Assembly (NCBI GenBank): GCA_963626545.1
Contig: CAVFYJ010000002.1
Span: 1-64,000, forward strand
DNA length: 64,000 nucleotides
Source of the DNA: Anthropogastromicrobium sp963626545
GTDB taxonomy: Bacteria > Bacillota > Clostridia > Lachnospirales > Lachnospiraceae
Reading direction: 5' to 3'
The notes under the pieces were generated by a model. That model was not told where the DNA came from and did not search any database. It saw nothing but the letters and a program-made list of their open reading frames with translations. Positions 9,261-17,410 of this stretch are shown one piece after another. Made by a program: the position numbers and the translations under genes. Position 1 is the first letter of the stretch; every line of letters starts with the position of its first letter.

Positions 9261-10004
9261 ATGGAGATGAAAAGTGAACAGGAAAATCGGAATGCATGGA
9301 AAATACAAAATGAGCAGGAAATCGAACGACTTAACCGCAAGTTAAAGCGTGTAATGGATGAATATGCGAAGTGTGCAAAAGAAAGAGATGAACTGAGAGC
9401 AACGATTGCCGCTGCAGCAAAAGGAAAAAAAGGTAGACCGGGACTAAGTACAGAGAAGAAAGCACAAATTTGCACGCTTTATCAGCAGGGAAACTCTATG
9501 CGCCAGACTGCGCAAAAGGCAGAAGTGTCGCTGGGCACAGTAAGCAATGTTATTGATGAGGGAAAAAAGTCTTCACGAATTATCTATGTCTATATGGATC
9601 GCGAAAAACCGGCAACGTTGTTAGATATTTATCCGGCGATAAACAGACTGGAAATCTGGAACTTCACAGATGATCTAATCAGTCGGGCATTTGGCAGTCG
9701 CGAAAATCCTTCATGGCAGGAGTATGAGCAGTTTTTAGAAGATCGCTGTATGCCGAGGACTCGATACGGAATAAAAAAGGAACTGGAGCGTATGGGGCTA
9801 GACAGCTACGATCCGTTTCAGATTGTGGAAATAACAAAGGGTCGTGTATATGGCGATGGGCAATGGTTAGCGCGAATGGATCAAAAAGAGATTGACCAGA
9901 TTGACTGTATTCTGGCAAGAACACATGGAAAAACAAAAGAAGAACAGACGAAAGCGTTGTTAGAATTCATTAGTTTGTGGAAGGAGGAAAGAAATGACGA
10001 GTAG
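9261..10004 (+). CDS. HTH-domain protein paired with HipA-like kinase (likely antitoxin)
   Basis: A 247-residue protein in three parts. Residues 1-50 are a charged coiled coil; residues about 57-95 are a resolvase-like helix-turn-helix (GRPGLSTEKKAQICTLYQQG...TAQKAEVSLGTVSNVI); residues about 105-245 are a separate domain starting LLDIYPAINRLEIWNFTDDLISRAFG and containing CMPRTRYGIKKELERMG. I recall versions of this last domain as stand-alone genes beside HipA-like kinases in Clostridia, so here a DNA-binding module seems fused to it. AGGAGG lies 6 nt before the ATG. The 3' end overlaps the kinase gene by 11 bp. A role as antitoxin and autorepressor is inferred. Confidence 0.65.
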   Translation: MEMKSEQENRNAWKIQNEQEIERLNRKLKRVMDEYAKCAKERDELRATIAAAAKGKKGRPGLSTEKKAQICTLYQQGNSMRQTAQKAEVSLGTVSNVIDEGKKSSRIIYVYMDREKPATLLDIYPAINRLEIWNFTDDLISRAFGSRENPSWQEYEQFLEDRCMPRTRYGIKKELERMGLDSYDPFQIVEITKGRVYGDGQWLARMDQKEIDQIDCILARTHGKTKEEQTKALLEFISLWKEERNDE

Positions 10005-10782
10005 TGCAAGGATTACATCCTCCAAAGGAAATCAGAACAAATGGTGTAAAAATGGAAAATGGTATAAGGTAGATGGTCTGGGATACGAAGCATTATCGGA
10101 AGTTGTGGTATCGCATTTATTAAAAAAATCCACAATAACTTCATTTGTTTTATATGAATATGAGAAAGTGGAAATTGATGGAACAAGATATCGTGCATGC
10201 GTATCAAAGGACTTTATGAGAGTCGATGATGATAAAGTAATTTCCGTTGAGCGTCTGTTTCAAGCAAAATTTGGACAGAGCGCAGCAAAAGAAATAATAA
10301 AATATTCCGATTTGGTTGATCAGATGAAATATGTAAATGAGGTTGTACAATCCATTACAGGTTTAATAGATTTTGGTGGTTATCTCAAGGAGATTATTAC
10401 AGCAGATGTGCTATTTTTAAATGAGGACAGGCATTTCCACAATATAGCAGTTATTCAAAAAAAAGACGGTACCTATCGAAAATGTCCGATCTTTGACAAT
10501 GGGGCGGCACTTCTATCGGATGTAGTAGGAGATTATCCCTATTCTCTTTCAATTGATCAGTGTATTGAAAAAATTTGCGCTAAGCCATTTGTACAGGATT
10601 TTGATGAACAGCTGGATGCATGCGAGAGTGCATTCCCTGAACAAATTGTATCATTCGATTTTTCAAAAAAGGATATTGAGAATGAAATAAACCAGTTTGA
10701 AGGAATTTATGAAAGGGAAGCATTGATGCGTATAAAAGAACTTTTGTATCGACAGATGAGAAAGTACGCATACTTGTTTTAA
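9994..10782 (+). CDS. HipA-like kinase (putative toxin)
   Basis: A 262-residue protein with the kinase signature of the HipA family: LFLNEDRHFHNIAVI (catalytic Asp and Asn, about 143-157) and the metal-binding IFDNGAALL (about 168-176). It is shorter than classical HipA (about 440 residues), lacking the N-terminal subdomain, as in compact HipA-like kinases. Classical HipA proteins phosphorylate aminoacyl-tRNA synthetases and arrest growth; the target here is unknown. AAGGAGG stands 6 nt before the ATG inside the upstream HTH gene, so the two are translationally coupled. Start codon ATG follows directly from this ribosome site. Confidence 0.75.
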   Translation: MTSSARITSSKGNQNKWCKNGKWYKVDGLGYEALSEVVVSHLLKKSTITSFVLYEYEKVEIDGTRYRACVSKDFMRVDDDKVISVERLFQAKFGQSAAKEIIKYSDLVDQMKYVNEVVQSITGLIDFGGYLKEIITADVLFLNEDRHFHNIAVIQKKDGTYRKCPIFDNGAALLSDVVGDYPYSLSIDQCIEKICAKPFVQDFDEQLDACESAFPEQIVSFDFSKKDIENEINQFEGIYEREALMRIKELLYRQMRKYAYLF

Positions 10783-10830
10783 GAAAAGTTGGGGGACAAG
10801 CATTTGCAAAAGAAAACTTTTGAAAAAATA

Positions 10831-10859
10831 TTGCATTTCCGATGCATGCATGTTATAGT
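10831..10859 (+). promoter_or_regulatory. Promoter of the structured leader RNA
   Basis: TTGCAT (10831-10836) and TATAGT (10854-10859) with a 17-bp spacer and an extended -10 TG (10851-10852). The start of transcription is predicted near 10866. A GATGCATGCATG palindromic stretch occupies the spacer. Confidence 0.7.
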
Positions 10860-10865
10860 AAGCAT

Positions 10866-11165
10866 AGCGTGTTTATATTTGCGCATGCCTATCAGAGTCT
10901 GAGATGAAGAAAACAGATGATGATTAAGCCCATACGGACAGGCGGGGCAGCTGCCGATTGCGGTTTTCGGACCGCGTTATTGATTGAGTTAGAAGCTCAA
11001 ATTTTATAAGTTGACAGGACATGGCACAGTAGTGTGCTCATCCGGTCGAAACATCACTTGTGAAACGGTCAATAATAATCGGATGCACACCTGGGCAAAA
11101 GCATGCGTGCGAAAAAAACGATACATAGGACTTTCAGGAACAGGTGATGATGCCTGTTCCTTTTT
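10866..11165 (+). ncRNA. Structured RNA / candidate riboswitch or small RNA before the polyamine operon
   Basis: About 300 nt with its own promoter and an intrinsic terminator but no convincing ORF. Paired segments include a closing helix CGCATGC (10882-10888) with GCATGCG (11101-11107); hairpins GCGGT/ACCGC (10960-10975) and TTGAG/CTCAA (10984-11000); and a long arm GTGTGCTCATCCG (11032-11044) with CGGATGCACAC (11080-11090). The terminator at 11136-11165 ends 40 nt before speA. This fits either a cis-acting attenuator sensing a polyamine-related ligand or a free small RNA such as 6S RNA. It does not match lysine, SAM, T-box, tmRNA, RNase P or SRP features that I could check by eye. Confidence 0.55.
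11136..11165 (+). terminator. Intrinsic terminator ending the leader RNA
   Basis: A 9-bp stem AGGAACAGG/CCTGTTCCT with an 8-nt loop is followed by TTTTTG. It lies upstream of speA, so the operon depends on read-through or on a switch in the leader. Confidence 0.8.
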
Positions 11166-11205
11166 GTTTTATAAAGAAAACAGGTCAGCAAATTGAGAGG
11201 ACTGT

Positions 11206-12654
11206 ATGCCAATGGAAAAAGGACAAATGCGTGCGCCAGTCTATGAGGCGCTTGAAAAGTTAAAGAAACGAAGAGTGGTTCCGTTTGATGTCCCGGGACA
11301 CAAAAGAGGGCGTGGAAACCCGGAATTAGTAGAGCTTTTGGGCGAAAAATGCGTCAGTCTGGACGTCAATTCCATGAAGCCGCTTGACAATCTGTGCCAC
11401 CCGGTTTCGGTAATCAAGGAGGCAGAGGAGTTAGCGGCAGAGGCATTTCGTGCCGATCATGCCTTTTTTATGGTCGGAGGAACGACATCTTCCGTGCAGG
11501 GTATGGTGCTTTCTGTATGCAAAGCAGGAGATGAGATTATTCTGCCGCGAAATGTCCACAAGAGTGTCATCAATGCACTCGTTTTATGTGGAGCAATCCC
11601 GGTCTATGTAAATCCGGAGGTGGATAATCGTCTTGGTATTTCACTCGGTATGCAGGTGAGTGAGGTGGAAAAGGCCATTCTTGAGCACCCGAAGGCAGTC
11701 GCCGTGCTTGTCAACAATCCGACCTACTATGGCATCTGCTCCGATCTTCGCTCCATTGTAAAGGTAGCACATGCGCATGGCATGAAGGTGCTTGTCGATG
11801 AAGCACACGGAACGCATCTGTACTTTGGCGAGAATCTTCCTGTCTGTGCGATGGATGCAGGTGCCGATATGGCATCGGTTTCCATGCACAAATCAGGCGG
11901 AAGCTTAACGCAGAGTTCCCTTCTTTTGACTGGAAAAAATGTAAACTGGGAATATGTCAGCCAGATTATTAACCTGACGCAGACGACCAGCGCCTCTTAT
12001 CTTTTAATGTCAAGCCTTGATATTTCCAGACGAAATTTGGCACTTCGTGGAAGAGAATCTTTCGCAAAGGTTGCAAAAATGGCAGAATACGCCCGCGAAG
12101 AGATCAATGCGATCGGCGGCTATTATGCCTACGGCAAGGATCTGATCAACGGCGGAAGCGTGTACGATTTTGATGTCACAAAGCTTTCCGTTTATACAAG
12201 AGACATTGGTCTTGCCGGAATCGAAGTTTATGATTTGCTCCGCGATGAATATGACATTCAGATCGAGCTTGGCGATATTGCAAATATTTTAGCGTATATT
12301 TCCATCGGAGATCGCATTCAGGATATTGAGCGATTGGTAGGTGCACTTGCCGATATCAAGCGTCTGTATTCCAAGGATCCAGCGACCATGCTGAATACCG
12401 AATATATCAACCCGAAGGTACTCGTATCACCGCAGACTGCATTCTATTCTGAAAAAACACGTCTGCCGATTCGCGAGACCTTCGGCCGCATCTGTGCCGA
12501 GTTTGTCATGTGCTATCCGCCGGGAATCCCGATTTTAGCACCGGGCGAGTTGATCACCGATGAGATTATTGAGTATGTGCTGTATGCAAAGGAAAAGGGA
12601 TGTTCTATGCAGGGAACCGAGGACCCGGCTGTAGAATATTTAAATGTATTATAA
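11206..12654 (+). CDS. speA: Arginine decarboxylase (Orn/Lys/Arg decarboxylase family)
   Basis: A 482-residue PLP enzyme of the short Firmicutes type (fold type I). The N-terminus has the family motif FDVPGHKRG, VDEAHGTHL gives the PLP-contacting Asp/His, and SMHKSGGSL holds the Schiff-base lysine (about 228). The C-terminal CYPPGIPILAPGE motif is also typical. Family members act on arginine, lysine or ornithine; the neighbours aguA and aguB, which consume agmatine, make arginine the likely substrate. It is the first gene of the polyamine operon and lies 40 nt after the leader terminator. The ribosome site GAGAGGA is modest; ATG at 11212 is an alternative start. Confidence 0.88.
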   Translation: MPMEKGQMRAPVYEALEKLKKRRVVPFDVPGHKRGRGNPELVELLGEKCVSLDVNSMKPLDNLCHPVSVIKEAEELAAEAFRADHAFFMVGGTTSSVQGMVLSVCKAGDEIILPRNVHKSVINALVLCGAIPVYVNPEVDNRLGISLGMQVSEVEKAILEHPKAVAVLVNNPTYYGICSDLRSIVKVAHAHGMKVLVDEAHGTHLYFGENLPVCAMDAGADMASVSMHKSGGSLTQSSLLLTGKNVNWEYVSQIINLTQTTSASYLLMSSLDISRRNLALRGRESFAKVAKMAEYAREEINAIGGYYAYGKDLINGGSVYDFDVTKLSVYTRDIGLAGIEVYDLLRDEYDIQIELGDIANILAYISIGDRIQDIERLVGALADIKRLYSKDPATMLNTEYINPKVLVSPQTAFYSEKTRLPIRETFGRICAEFVMCYPPGIPILAPGELITDEIIEYVLYAKEKGCSMQGTEDPAVEYLNVL

Positions 12655-12734
12655 TTTGTAATGATTCAGTGCCATGAAAAATCAAGGTGCGGCCTTGAAG
12701 CGTTACTATAATTTCATATTGCGAGGATAAAAAA

Positions 12735-13589
12735 ATGGAGCTTTGGTTTTCAGATTATCACACCGATAAGGTGAAAATGTCGGTGAAGGTGGAAAAGCAG
12801 CTGTTTGGCGAGCAGACCGATTTCCAGCGCATTGATGTGTTTGATTCAAAGGAATTTGGACGATTCATCAGCTCAGACGGAAGCATTGTCTTTTCTGAAA
12901 AGGACGAGTTTGTTTATGACGAGATGATCGTCCATGTGCCGATGGCAGTTCATCCGCATGTGCGCCGCGTGCTTGTAATCGGCGGTGGAGATGGCGGCGT
13001 AGCAAGAGAGCTTTCCTATTATAAAGAGATCGAGGAGATCGATGTCGTCGAGGCGGATGAGGTATTTGTGGATGTCTGCAAGCAGTTTTTCCCGGACAAT
13101 GCGCGAGGCCTTGAGGATCCGCGTGTGCGCGTCTTTTATGCAGACGGACTTCGCTTCCTTCGTTCTAAGAACGATCAGTACGATCTGATCATCAACGATG
13201 CGATTGATCCGCTCGGCCATACAGCGGGATTGTTCACAAAGGAATTTTATGGAAATTGTTATCGCGCCTTAAAGGAGGACGGCATCATGGTCTATCAGCA
13301 TGGAAGTCCGTTCTACGATGAGGACGAGGAGACCTGTCGTGCGATGCACCGCAAGGCAAGTCATAGTTTTCCGATCAGCAGAGTGTACCAGGCGCACATT
13401 CCGACTTGTGCATCTGGCTACTGGCTGTTTGGTTTCACCTCAAAGAAATATCATCCGCTGCTTGATCTGGATGCAGCGCGCTGGAATGAGCGAAAGATCA
13501 AGACATGGTATTACACCACAAATCTGCACAAGGGTGCATTCATGCTTCCACGCTACGTTGAGGACATGCTAGAGGAAGAGGAAAACTAA
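12735..13589 (+). CDS. speE: Spermidine synthase family aminopropyltransferase
   Basis: A 284-residue enzyme that transfers the aminopropyl group of decarboxylated SAM to putrescine or a related diamine. The N-terminal beta domain (1-65) precedes a Rossmann methyltransferase-like core with the nucleotide motif VLVIGGGDGGVARE (about 76-89), the acidic EADEVFVDVCKQFF loop, and the active-site segment NDAIDPLGHTAGLF. The usual family motif is DSSDPxGPA, so this loop is variant. No SAM decarboxylase gene is seen in the window, and the next two genes encode an alternative route to triamines, so the in vivo product is not certain. It follows speA by 80 bp. Confidence 0.85.
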   Translation: MELWFSDYHTDKVKMSVKVEKQLFGEQTDFQRIDVFDSKEFGRFISSDGSIVFSEKDEFVYDEMIVHVPMAVHPHVRRVLVIGGGDGGVARELSYYKEIEEIDVVEADEVFVDVCKQFFPDNARGLEDPRVRVFYADGLRFLRSKNDQYDLIINDAIDPLGHTAGLFTKEFYGNCYRALKEDGIMVYQHGSPFYDEDEETCRAMHRKASHSFPISRVYQAHIPTCASGYWLFGFTSKKYHPLLDLDAARWNERKIKTWYYTTNLHKGAFMLPRYVEDMLEEEEN

Positions 13590-13715
13590 AATATAAGAAT
13601 CCAAAACACAAAATACAATTTACAAAAATACAACACACACAAAATACAAAAATAATACAACACAAAAAATAAAACAATATACAACACAAGAATACAAAAT
13701 AGAACAATGCAAAAT
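13590..13715. other. Guanine-poor A/C/T-rich spacer inside the polyamine operon
   Basis: About 115 bp between speE and the next gene consists mostly of repeated ACAAAATACAA-like units (ACAACACAA, AATACAA) with very few G residues on the coding strand. RNA from it would be unstructured. It ends in an AGGAGG ribosome site. Confidence 0.6.
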
Positions 13716-13730
13716 AGGAGGAATCAGAAT

Positions 13731-14990
13731 ATGGGAAGATTATTAGTCATTGGATGCGGTGGAGTAGCGAGTGTAGCAATTCATAAGTGCTGCCAGAACA
13801 GCGATACCTTTACCGAACTTTGCATCGCAAGCCGTACAAAGTCAAAGTGCGATGCGCTCAAGGAAAAGCTTGAGGGTACCACAAAGACGGTGATCACAAC
13901 TGCACAGGTAGATGCAGACAATGTAGAAGAATTAAAGGCACTGATCAATTCCTATAAGCCGCAGGCAGTTTTAAATGTTGCACTTCCATATCAGGATCTG
14001 ACCATCATGGATGCGTGTCTGGCATGTGGTGTGGACTATATTGACACCGCAAATTATGAGCCAGAGGATACTGACGATCCAGAGTGGAGAGCCATCTACG
14101 AAAAGCGCTGCAAGGAAGAAGGCTTTACTGCATATTTTGATTATTCCTGGCAGTGGGCTTATAAGGAGCGCTTTGAGAAGGCAGGTCTGACTGCACTTCT
14201 TGGAACTGGATTTGACCCGGGTGTAACAAGCGTTTTCAGTGCGTATGCATTAAAGCATTATTTCGATGAGATCGAGACCATCGACATCTTAGACTGCAAC
14301 GGCGGCGATCACGGCTATCCATTTGCAACCAACTTCAATCCGGAGATCAACTTAAGAGAGGTTTCCGCAAACGGTTCCTACTGGGAGAATGGCCACTGGG
14401 TAGAGACAAAGCCGATGGAGATCAAGCGTGTCTATGATTTCCCGCAGGTTGGCGAGAAGGATATGTATCTGCTGCATCATGAGGAGATCGAGTCTCTTGC
14501 AAAGAACATTCCAGGCGTAAAGCGCATTCGTTTCTTCATGACCTTTGGACAGAGCTACTTAACTCATATGAAGTGTCTGGAAAATGTTGGAATGCTGTCC
14601 ACCTCACCGATCAACTTTGAGGGAAAAGAGATTGTTCCGATTCAGTTTTTAAAGGCACTGCTGCCAGATCCGGCATCCTTAGGACCAAGAACTGTAGGAA
14701 AGACGAACATCGGCTGTATCTACACCGGAATTAAGGATGGCAAGAAAAAGACCATCTACATCTACAATGTATGCGATCATCAGGAGTGCTATCGCGAGGT
14801 TGGTTCTCAGGCAATCTCCTATACCACAGGTGTTCCGGCGATGATCGGAACTGCACTTGTCATGGACAAGGTATGGAAGAAGCCGGGCGTATTTAACGTA
14901 GAGGAGTTTGATCCAGATCCATACATGGATATGTTAAATCGCTATGGTCTGCCGTGGGTAGTGGATGAAAATCCGCAGATCGTGGAGTAA
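13731..14990 (+). CDS. Carboxynorspermidine/carboxyspermidine dehydrogenase (saccharopine dehydrogenase family)
   Basis: A 419-residue NADPH-dependent enzyme that condenses aspartate semialdehyde with putrescine or diaminopropane and reduces the product to carboxy(nor)spermidine. The N-terminal Rossmann motif LLVIGCGGVASVAI and the LALPYQ-like segment VLNVALPYQDLTIMDACLACG are those of the LYS9 superfamily. Placement directly before nspC supports the polyamine role over lysine metabolism. The start is ATG 13731 with AGGAGG at 13716-13721; an upstream in-frame ATG at 13707 overlaps that site and is rejected. The gene ends 7 bp before nspC. Confidence 0.87.
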   Translation: MGRLLVIGCGGVASVAIHKCCQNSDTFTELCIASRTKSKCDALKEKLEGTTKTVITTAQVDADNVEELKALINSYKPQAVLNVALPYQDLTIMDACLACGVDYIDTANYEPEDTDDPEWRAIYEKRCKEEGFTAYFDYSWQWAYKERFEKAGLTALLGTGFDPGVTSVFSAYALKHYFDEIETIDILDCNGGDHGYPFATNFNPEINLREVSANGSYWENGHWVETKPMEIKRVYDFPQVGEKDMYLLHHEEIESLAKNIPGVKRIRFFMTFGQSYLTHMKCLENVGMLSTSPINFEGKEIVPIQFLKALLPDPASLGPRTVGKTNIGCIYTGIKDGKKKTIYIYNVCDHQECYREVGSQAISYTTGVPAMIGTALVMDKVWKKPGVFNVEEFDPDPYMDMLNRYGLPWVVDENPQIVE

Positions 14991-14997
14991 GAAAATT

Positions 14998-16149
14998 ATG
15001 TGGGAAAATGTGAGAACACCAGCCTATGTGGTCGATGAAAAAAAGCTTCGGGAAAATTTGGAGTGTCTGCACCGCGTTGAGGTGGAGACCGGCTGCCACA
15101 TCCTTCTTGCACAGAAAGCATTTTCCATGTTTCGTGTTTACGGGCTGATCGGGTCGTACTTAAGTGGTACGACCGCCAGCGGCCTGTATGAGGCAAGACT
15201 TGGATACGAGGAAATGAAAAAAGAAAATCATGTCTTTGCGCCAGCTTACAAGACAGAAGATATGAAAGAGCTTGTCACAATCTGTGATCATATCATTTTT
15301 AATTCCTTTGCACAGTTTGAAAAGCACAAAGAAATCATAACTGCATACAATAACAGTCAGAAAGAAAATGGCCGCCGCGTCAGCATCGGAATGCGTGTCA
15401 ATCCGGAGTATTCCACGCAGGAGGGCCATGCAATTTACGATCCATGTGCGCCAGGCTCCCGTCTTGGTGTGGTGCGCGCAAAATTCCCTGAGGAACTTCC
15501 AGAGGAAATCGAAGGACTTCATATGCATACGCTCTGTGAGCAGGATTCTGACGATTTGGAGGGCACCTTCAACTCATTTGAGCAGTCCTTTGGATCGTAT
15601 TTAAAGAAGATCAAGTGGCTGAACCTTGGCGGCGGTCATCATATTACAAGACCAGACTATGACATTAATCGTCTGATTCGCTTAATCAAGCGAATTAAGG
15701 ACACCTACCATCTGGAGGTCTATTTAGAGCCGGGCGAGGCAATCGCGCTCAATGCAGGCTATCTGATCACAGAGGTTCAGGACATCGTAGACAATGGTCT
15801 TCCCATTTTGATATTGGATGCGTCCGCGGCGTGTCATATGCCAGACGTGCTGGAAATGCCGTATCGTCCGCCGCTTCAGGGCGGAGATGAGGCCGGAAAG
15901 AAGCCGTATACCTATCGCCTTTCTTCTATGACCTGTCTCGCAGGAGATGTGATCGGCGATTACAGCTTTGATCATCCGATTCAGGTAGGTGATCGCCTTG
16001 TATTTGAAGATATGGCGATTTATTCCATGGTAAAAAATAATACCTTTAATGGAATTGGGTTGCCGGATATTTGCCTGCTGCATGAGGATGGCACAATCGA
16101 GACGGTAAAGCGTTTCGGGTATGAAGATTTCAAAAATAGACTTTCTTAA
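14998..16149 (+). CDS. nspC: Carboxynorspermidine/carboxyspermidine decarboxylase
   Basis: A 383-residue PLP-dependent decarboxylase (alanine-racemase fold) that removes the carboxyl group from carboxyspermidine or carboxynorspermidine. The PLP lysine is K40 in LLAQKAFSM; LNLGGGHHI binds the phosphate; EPGEA, and the strongly diagnostic CHMPDVLEMPYRPP with the dimer-contributed cysteine, follow. Length is normal. ATG 14998 is chosen because it lies just after the previous stop with GGAG upstream and starts the conserved WENVRTPAYVVDE; the longer frame from 14965 overlaps the dehydrogenase gene. It forms one functional pair with that gene. Confidence 0.93.
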   Translation: MWENVRTPAYVVDEKKLRENLECLHRVEVETGCHILLAQKAFSMFRVYGLIGSYLSGTTASGLYEARLGYEEMKKENHVFAPAYKTEDMKELVTICDHIIFNSFAQFEKHKEIITAYNNSQKENGRRVSIGMRVNPEYSTQEGHAIYDPCAPGSRLGVVRAKFPEELPEEIEGLHMHTLCEQDSDDLEGTFNSFEQSFGSYLKKIKWLNLGGGHHITRPDYDINRLIRLIKRIKDTYHLEVYLEPGEAIALNAGYLITEVQDIVDNGLPILILDASAACHMPDVLEMPYRPPLQGGDEAGKKPYTYRLSSMTCLAGDVIGDYSFDHPIQVGDRLVFEDMAIYSMVKNNTFNGIGLPDICLLHEDGTIETVKRFGYEDFKNRLS

Positions 16150-16171
16150 TAAGCAGAAAGGAACTGGATAT

Positions 16172-17362
16172 ATGAAACTTACAAATAAAACCCCGCGCGA
16201 AGACGGCTTCTACATGCCGGGTGAGTTTGAGCCGCATCAAGGCTGCATTTTGATCTGGCCGGAGCGCCCCGGCTCATGGGGCTATGGGGCAGAGGCTGCT
16301 GGAAATGCATTTGTATCGGTAATCAAAGCGATTGCGCAGAGCGAAAAAGTCTATGTTGCAGTCACGAAAAAGACACTTCTGATCGCCCAGAAAAAGCTGT
16401 TTGGAAAAGAAGCAAACTTGAATTCATTGCAGAATATGACCCAAGGCAATATTGAACTATTCTTTGCTGAGACCGATGATGCATGGGCAAGAGATGTAGC
16501 TCCTACCTTTGTCAAATCAAATGCACAGAAGCCTGCAAACTCAGATCACAATGTAAGCTCCGTTCGCGGTTCTGTTATCCGCGCCGTAAACTGGGAATTT
16601 AATGCATGGGGCGGCGAGGTGGATGGCCTGTATGCTTCATGGGAAAAGGATAATGCATTCGCCAGCACATTTGCCGATCATTTCGGCTTTGACTGGTATG
16701 ATGCTGCACCATTTGTGTTAGAAGGCGGTTCCATTCACAGCGATGGAGAAGGTACACTTTTGACAACGGAGAGCTGTCTGTTAAGCGCTGGACGAAATCC
16801 AAACCTTTCAAGAGAACAGATCGAAGAGGAGTTATCCCGTTTTCTTGGAATCAAGAAGGTTTTGTGGCTTCCGCGAGGCATTTATCAGGACGAGACAAAC
16901 GAGCATGTAGACAATGTGTGTGCGTTCCTTCGTCCCGGCGAAGTGGTGCTTGCATGGACAGACAATCCAGAGGATCCACAGTATGAGCTGTCAAATCAAA
17001 GTCTGTCCTATCTGGAAAATGTGCGTGATGCAAAAGGACGCAAGCTGATCGTTCATAAGCTTCCAATTCCAGATCATCCGATTTGCATTACGAAGGAAGA
17101 TTTGGACGGTTATACTTTCGAGGAAGGTGAGGATATGCGTGAGGTTGGAGAGCGCCTTGCGGCATCGTATGTCAATTTTTATTTTTCCAATGATGCGATT
17201 ATTTTGCCAGTATTTGGCGGGGAAAATAAAGAAAGCGATGAGCGTGCTGTAAAACTGATGCAGCAGTGGAATCCAGATCGGAAGGTAATTCCAGTTTTTG
17301 CGAGAGATATTTTGACAGGCGGCGGAAACATTCACTGCATTACACAGCAGATTCCAAGATGA
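16172..17362 (+). CDS. aguA: Agmatine deiminase
   Basis: A 396-residue guanidine-modifying enzyme that hydrolyses agmatine to N-carbamoylputrescine and ammonia. Visible are the N-terminal MPGEFEPHQGCILIWPERPGSW, the active-site ETDDAWARDVAP, the His/Glu segment DETNEHVDNVCAF, and the C-terminal catalytic cysteine in GGGNIHCITQQ (about 388). These are hallmark positions of the AguA branch of the peptidyl-arginine-deiminase-like fold. ATG 16172 has AGAAAGGAA upstream and begins the conserved region; the frame start at 16121 overlaps nspC. It works between SpeA and AguB. Confidence 0.95.
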   Translation: MKLTNKTPREDGFYMPGEFEPHQGCILIWPERPGSWGYGAEAAGNAFVSVIKAIAQSEKVYVAVTKKTLLIAQKKLFGKEANLNSLQNMTQGNIELFFAETDDAWARDVAPTFVKSNAQKPANSDHNVSSVRGSVIRAVNWEFNAWGGEVDGLYASWEKDNAFASTFADHFGFDWYDAAPFVLEGGSIHSDGEGTLLTTESCLLSAGRNPNLSREQIEEELSRFLGIKKVLWLPRGIYQDETNEHVDNVCAFLRPGEVVLAWTDNPEDPQYELSNQSLSYLENVRDAKGRKLIVHKLPIPDHPICITKEDLDGYTFEEGEDMREVGERLAASYVNFYFSNDAIILPVFGGENKESDERAVKLMQQWNPDRKVIPVFARDILTGGGNIHCITQQIPR

Positions 17363-17410
17363 TTGAGACTCGATAAAGATTGGTAAAGAAAGGAAAATTA
17401 AGGAAAATTC

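Noticed and set aside
10866..11165. T-box leader, suggested by the GGACCGCG segment
   Set aside because: The specifier-loop AGTA-type bulge and a complete GGTGGNACCGCG antiterminator box are not found, and the downstream gene is not a tRNA synthetase or amino-acid transporter.
11011..11196. 61-codon ORF inside the speA leader
   Set aside because: It starts with TTG, has no ribosome site, and runs through the predicted helices and the terminator, so it is better explained as structured RNA.
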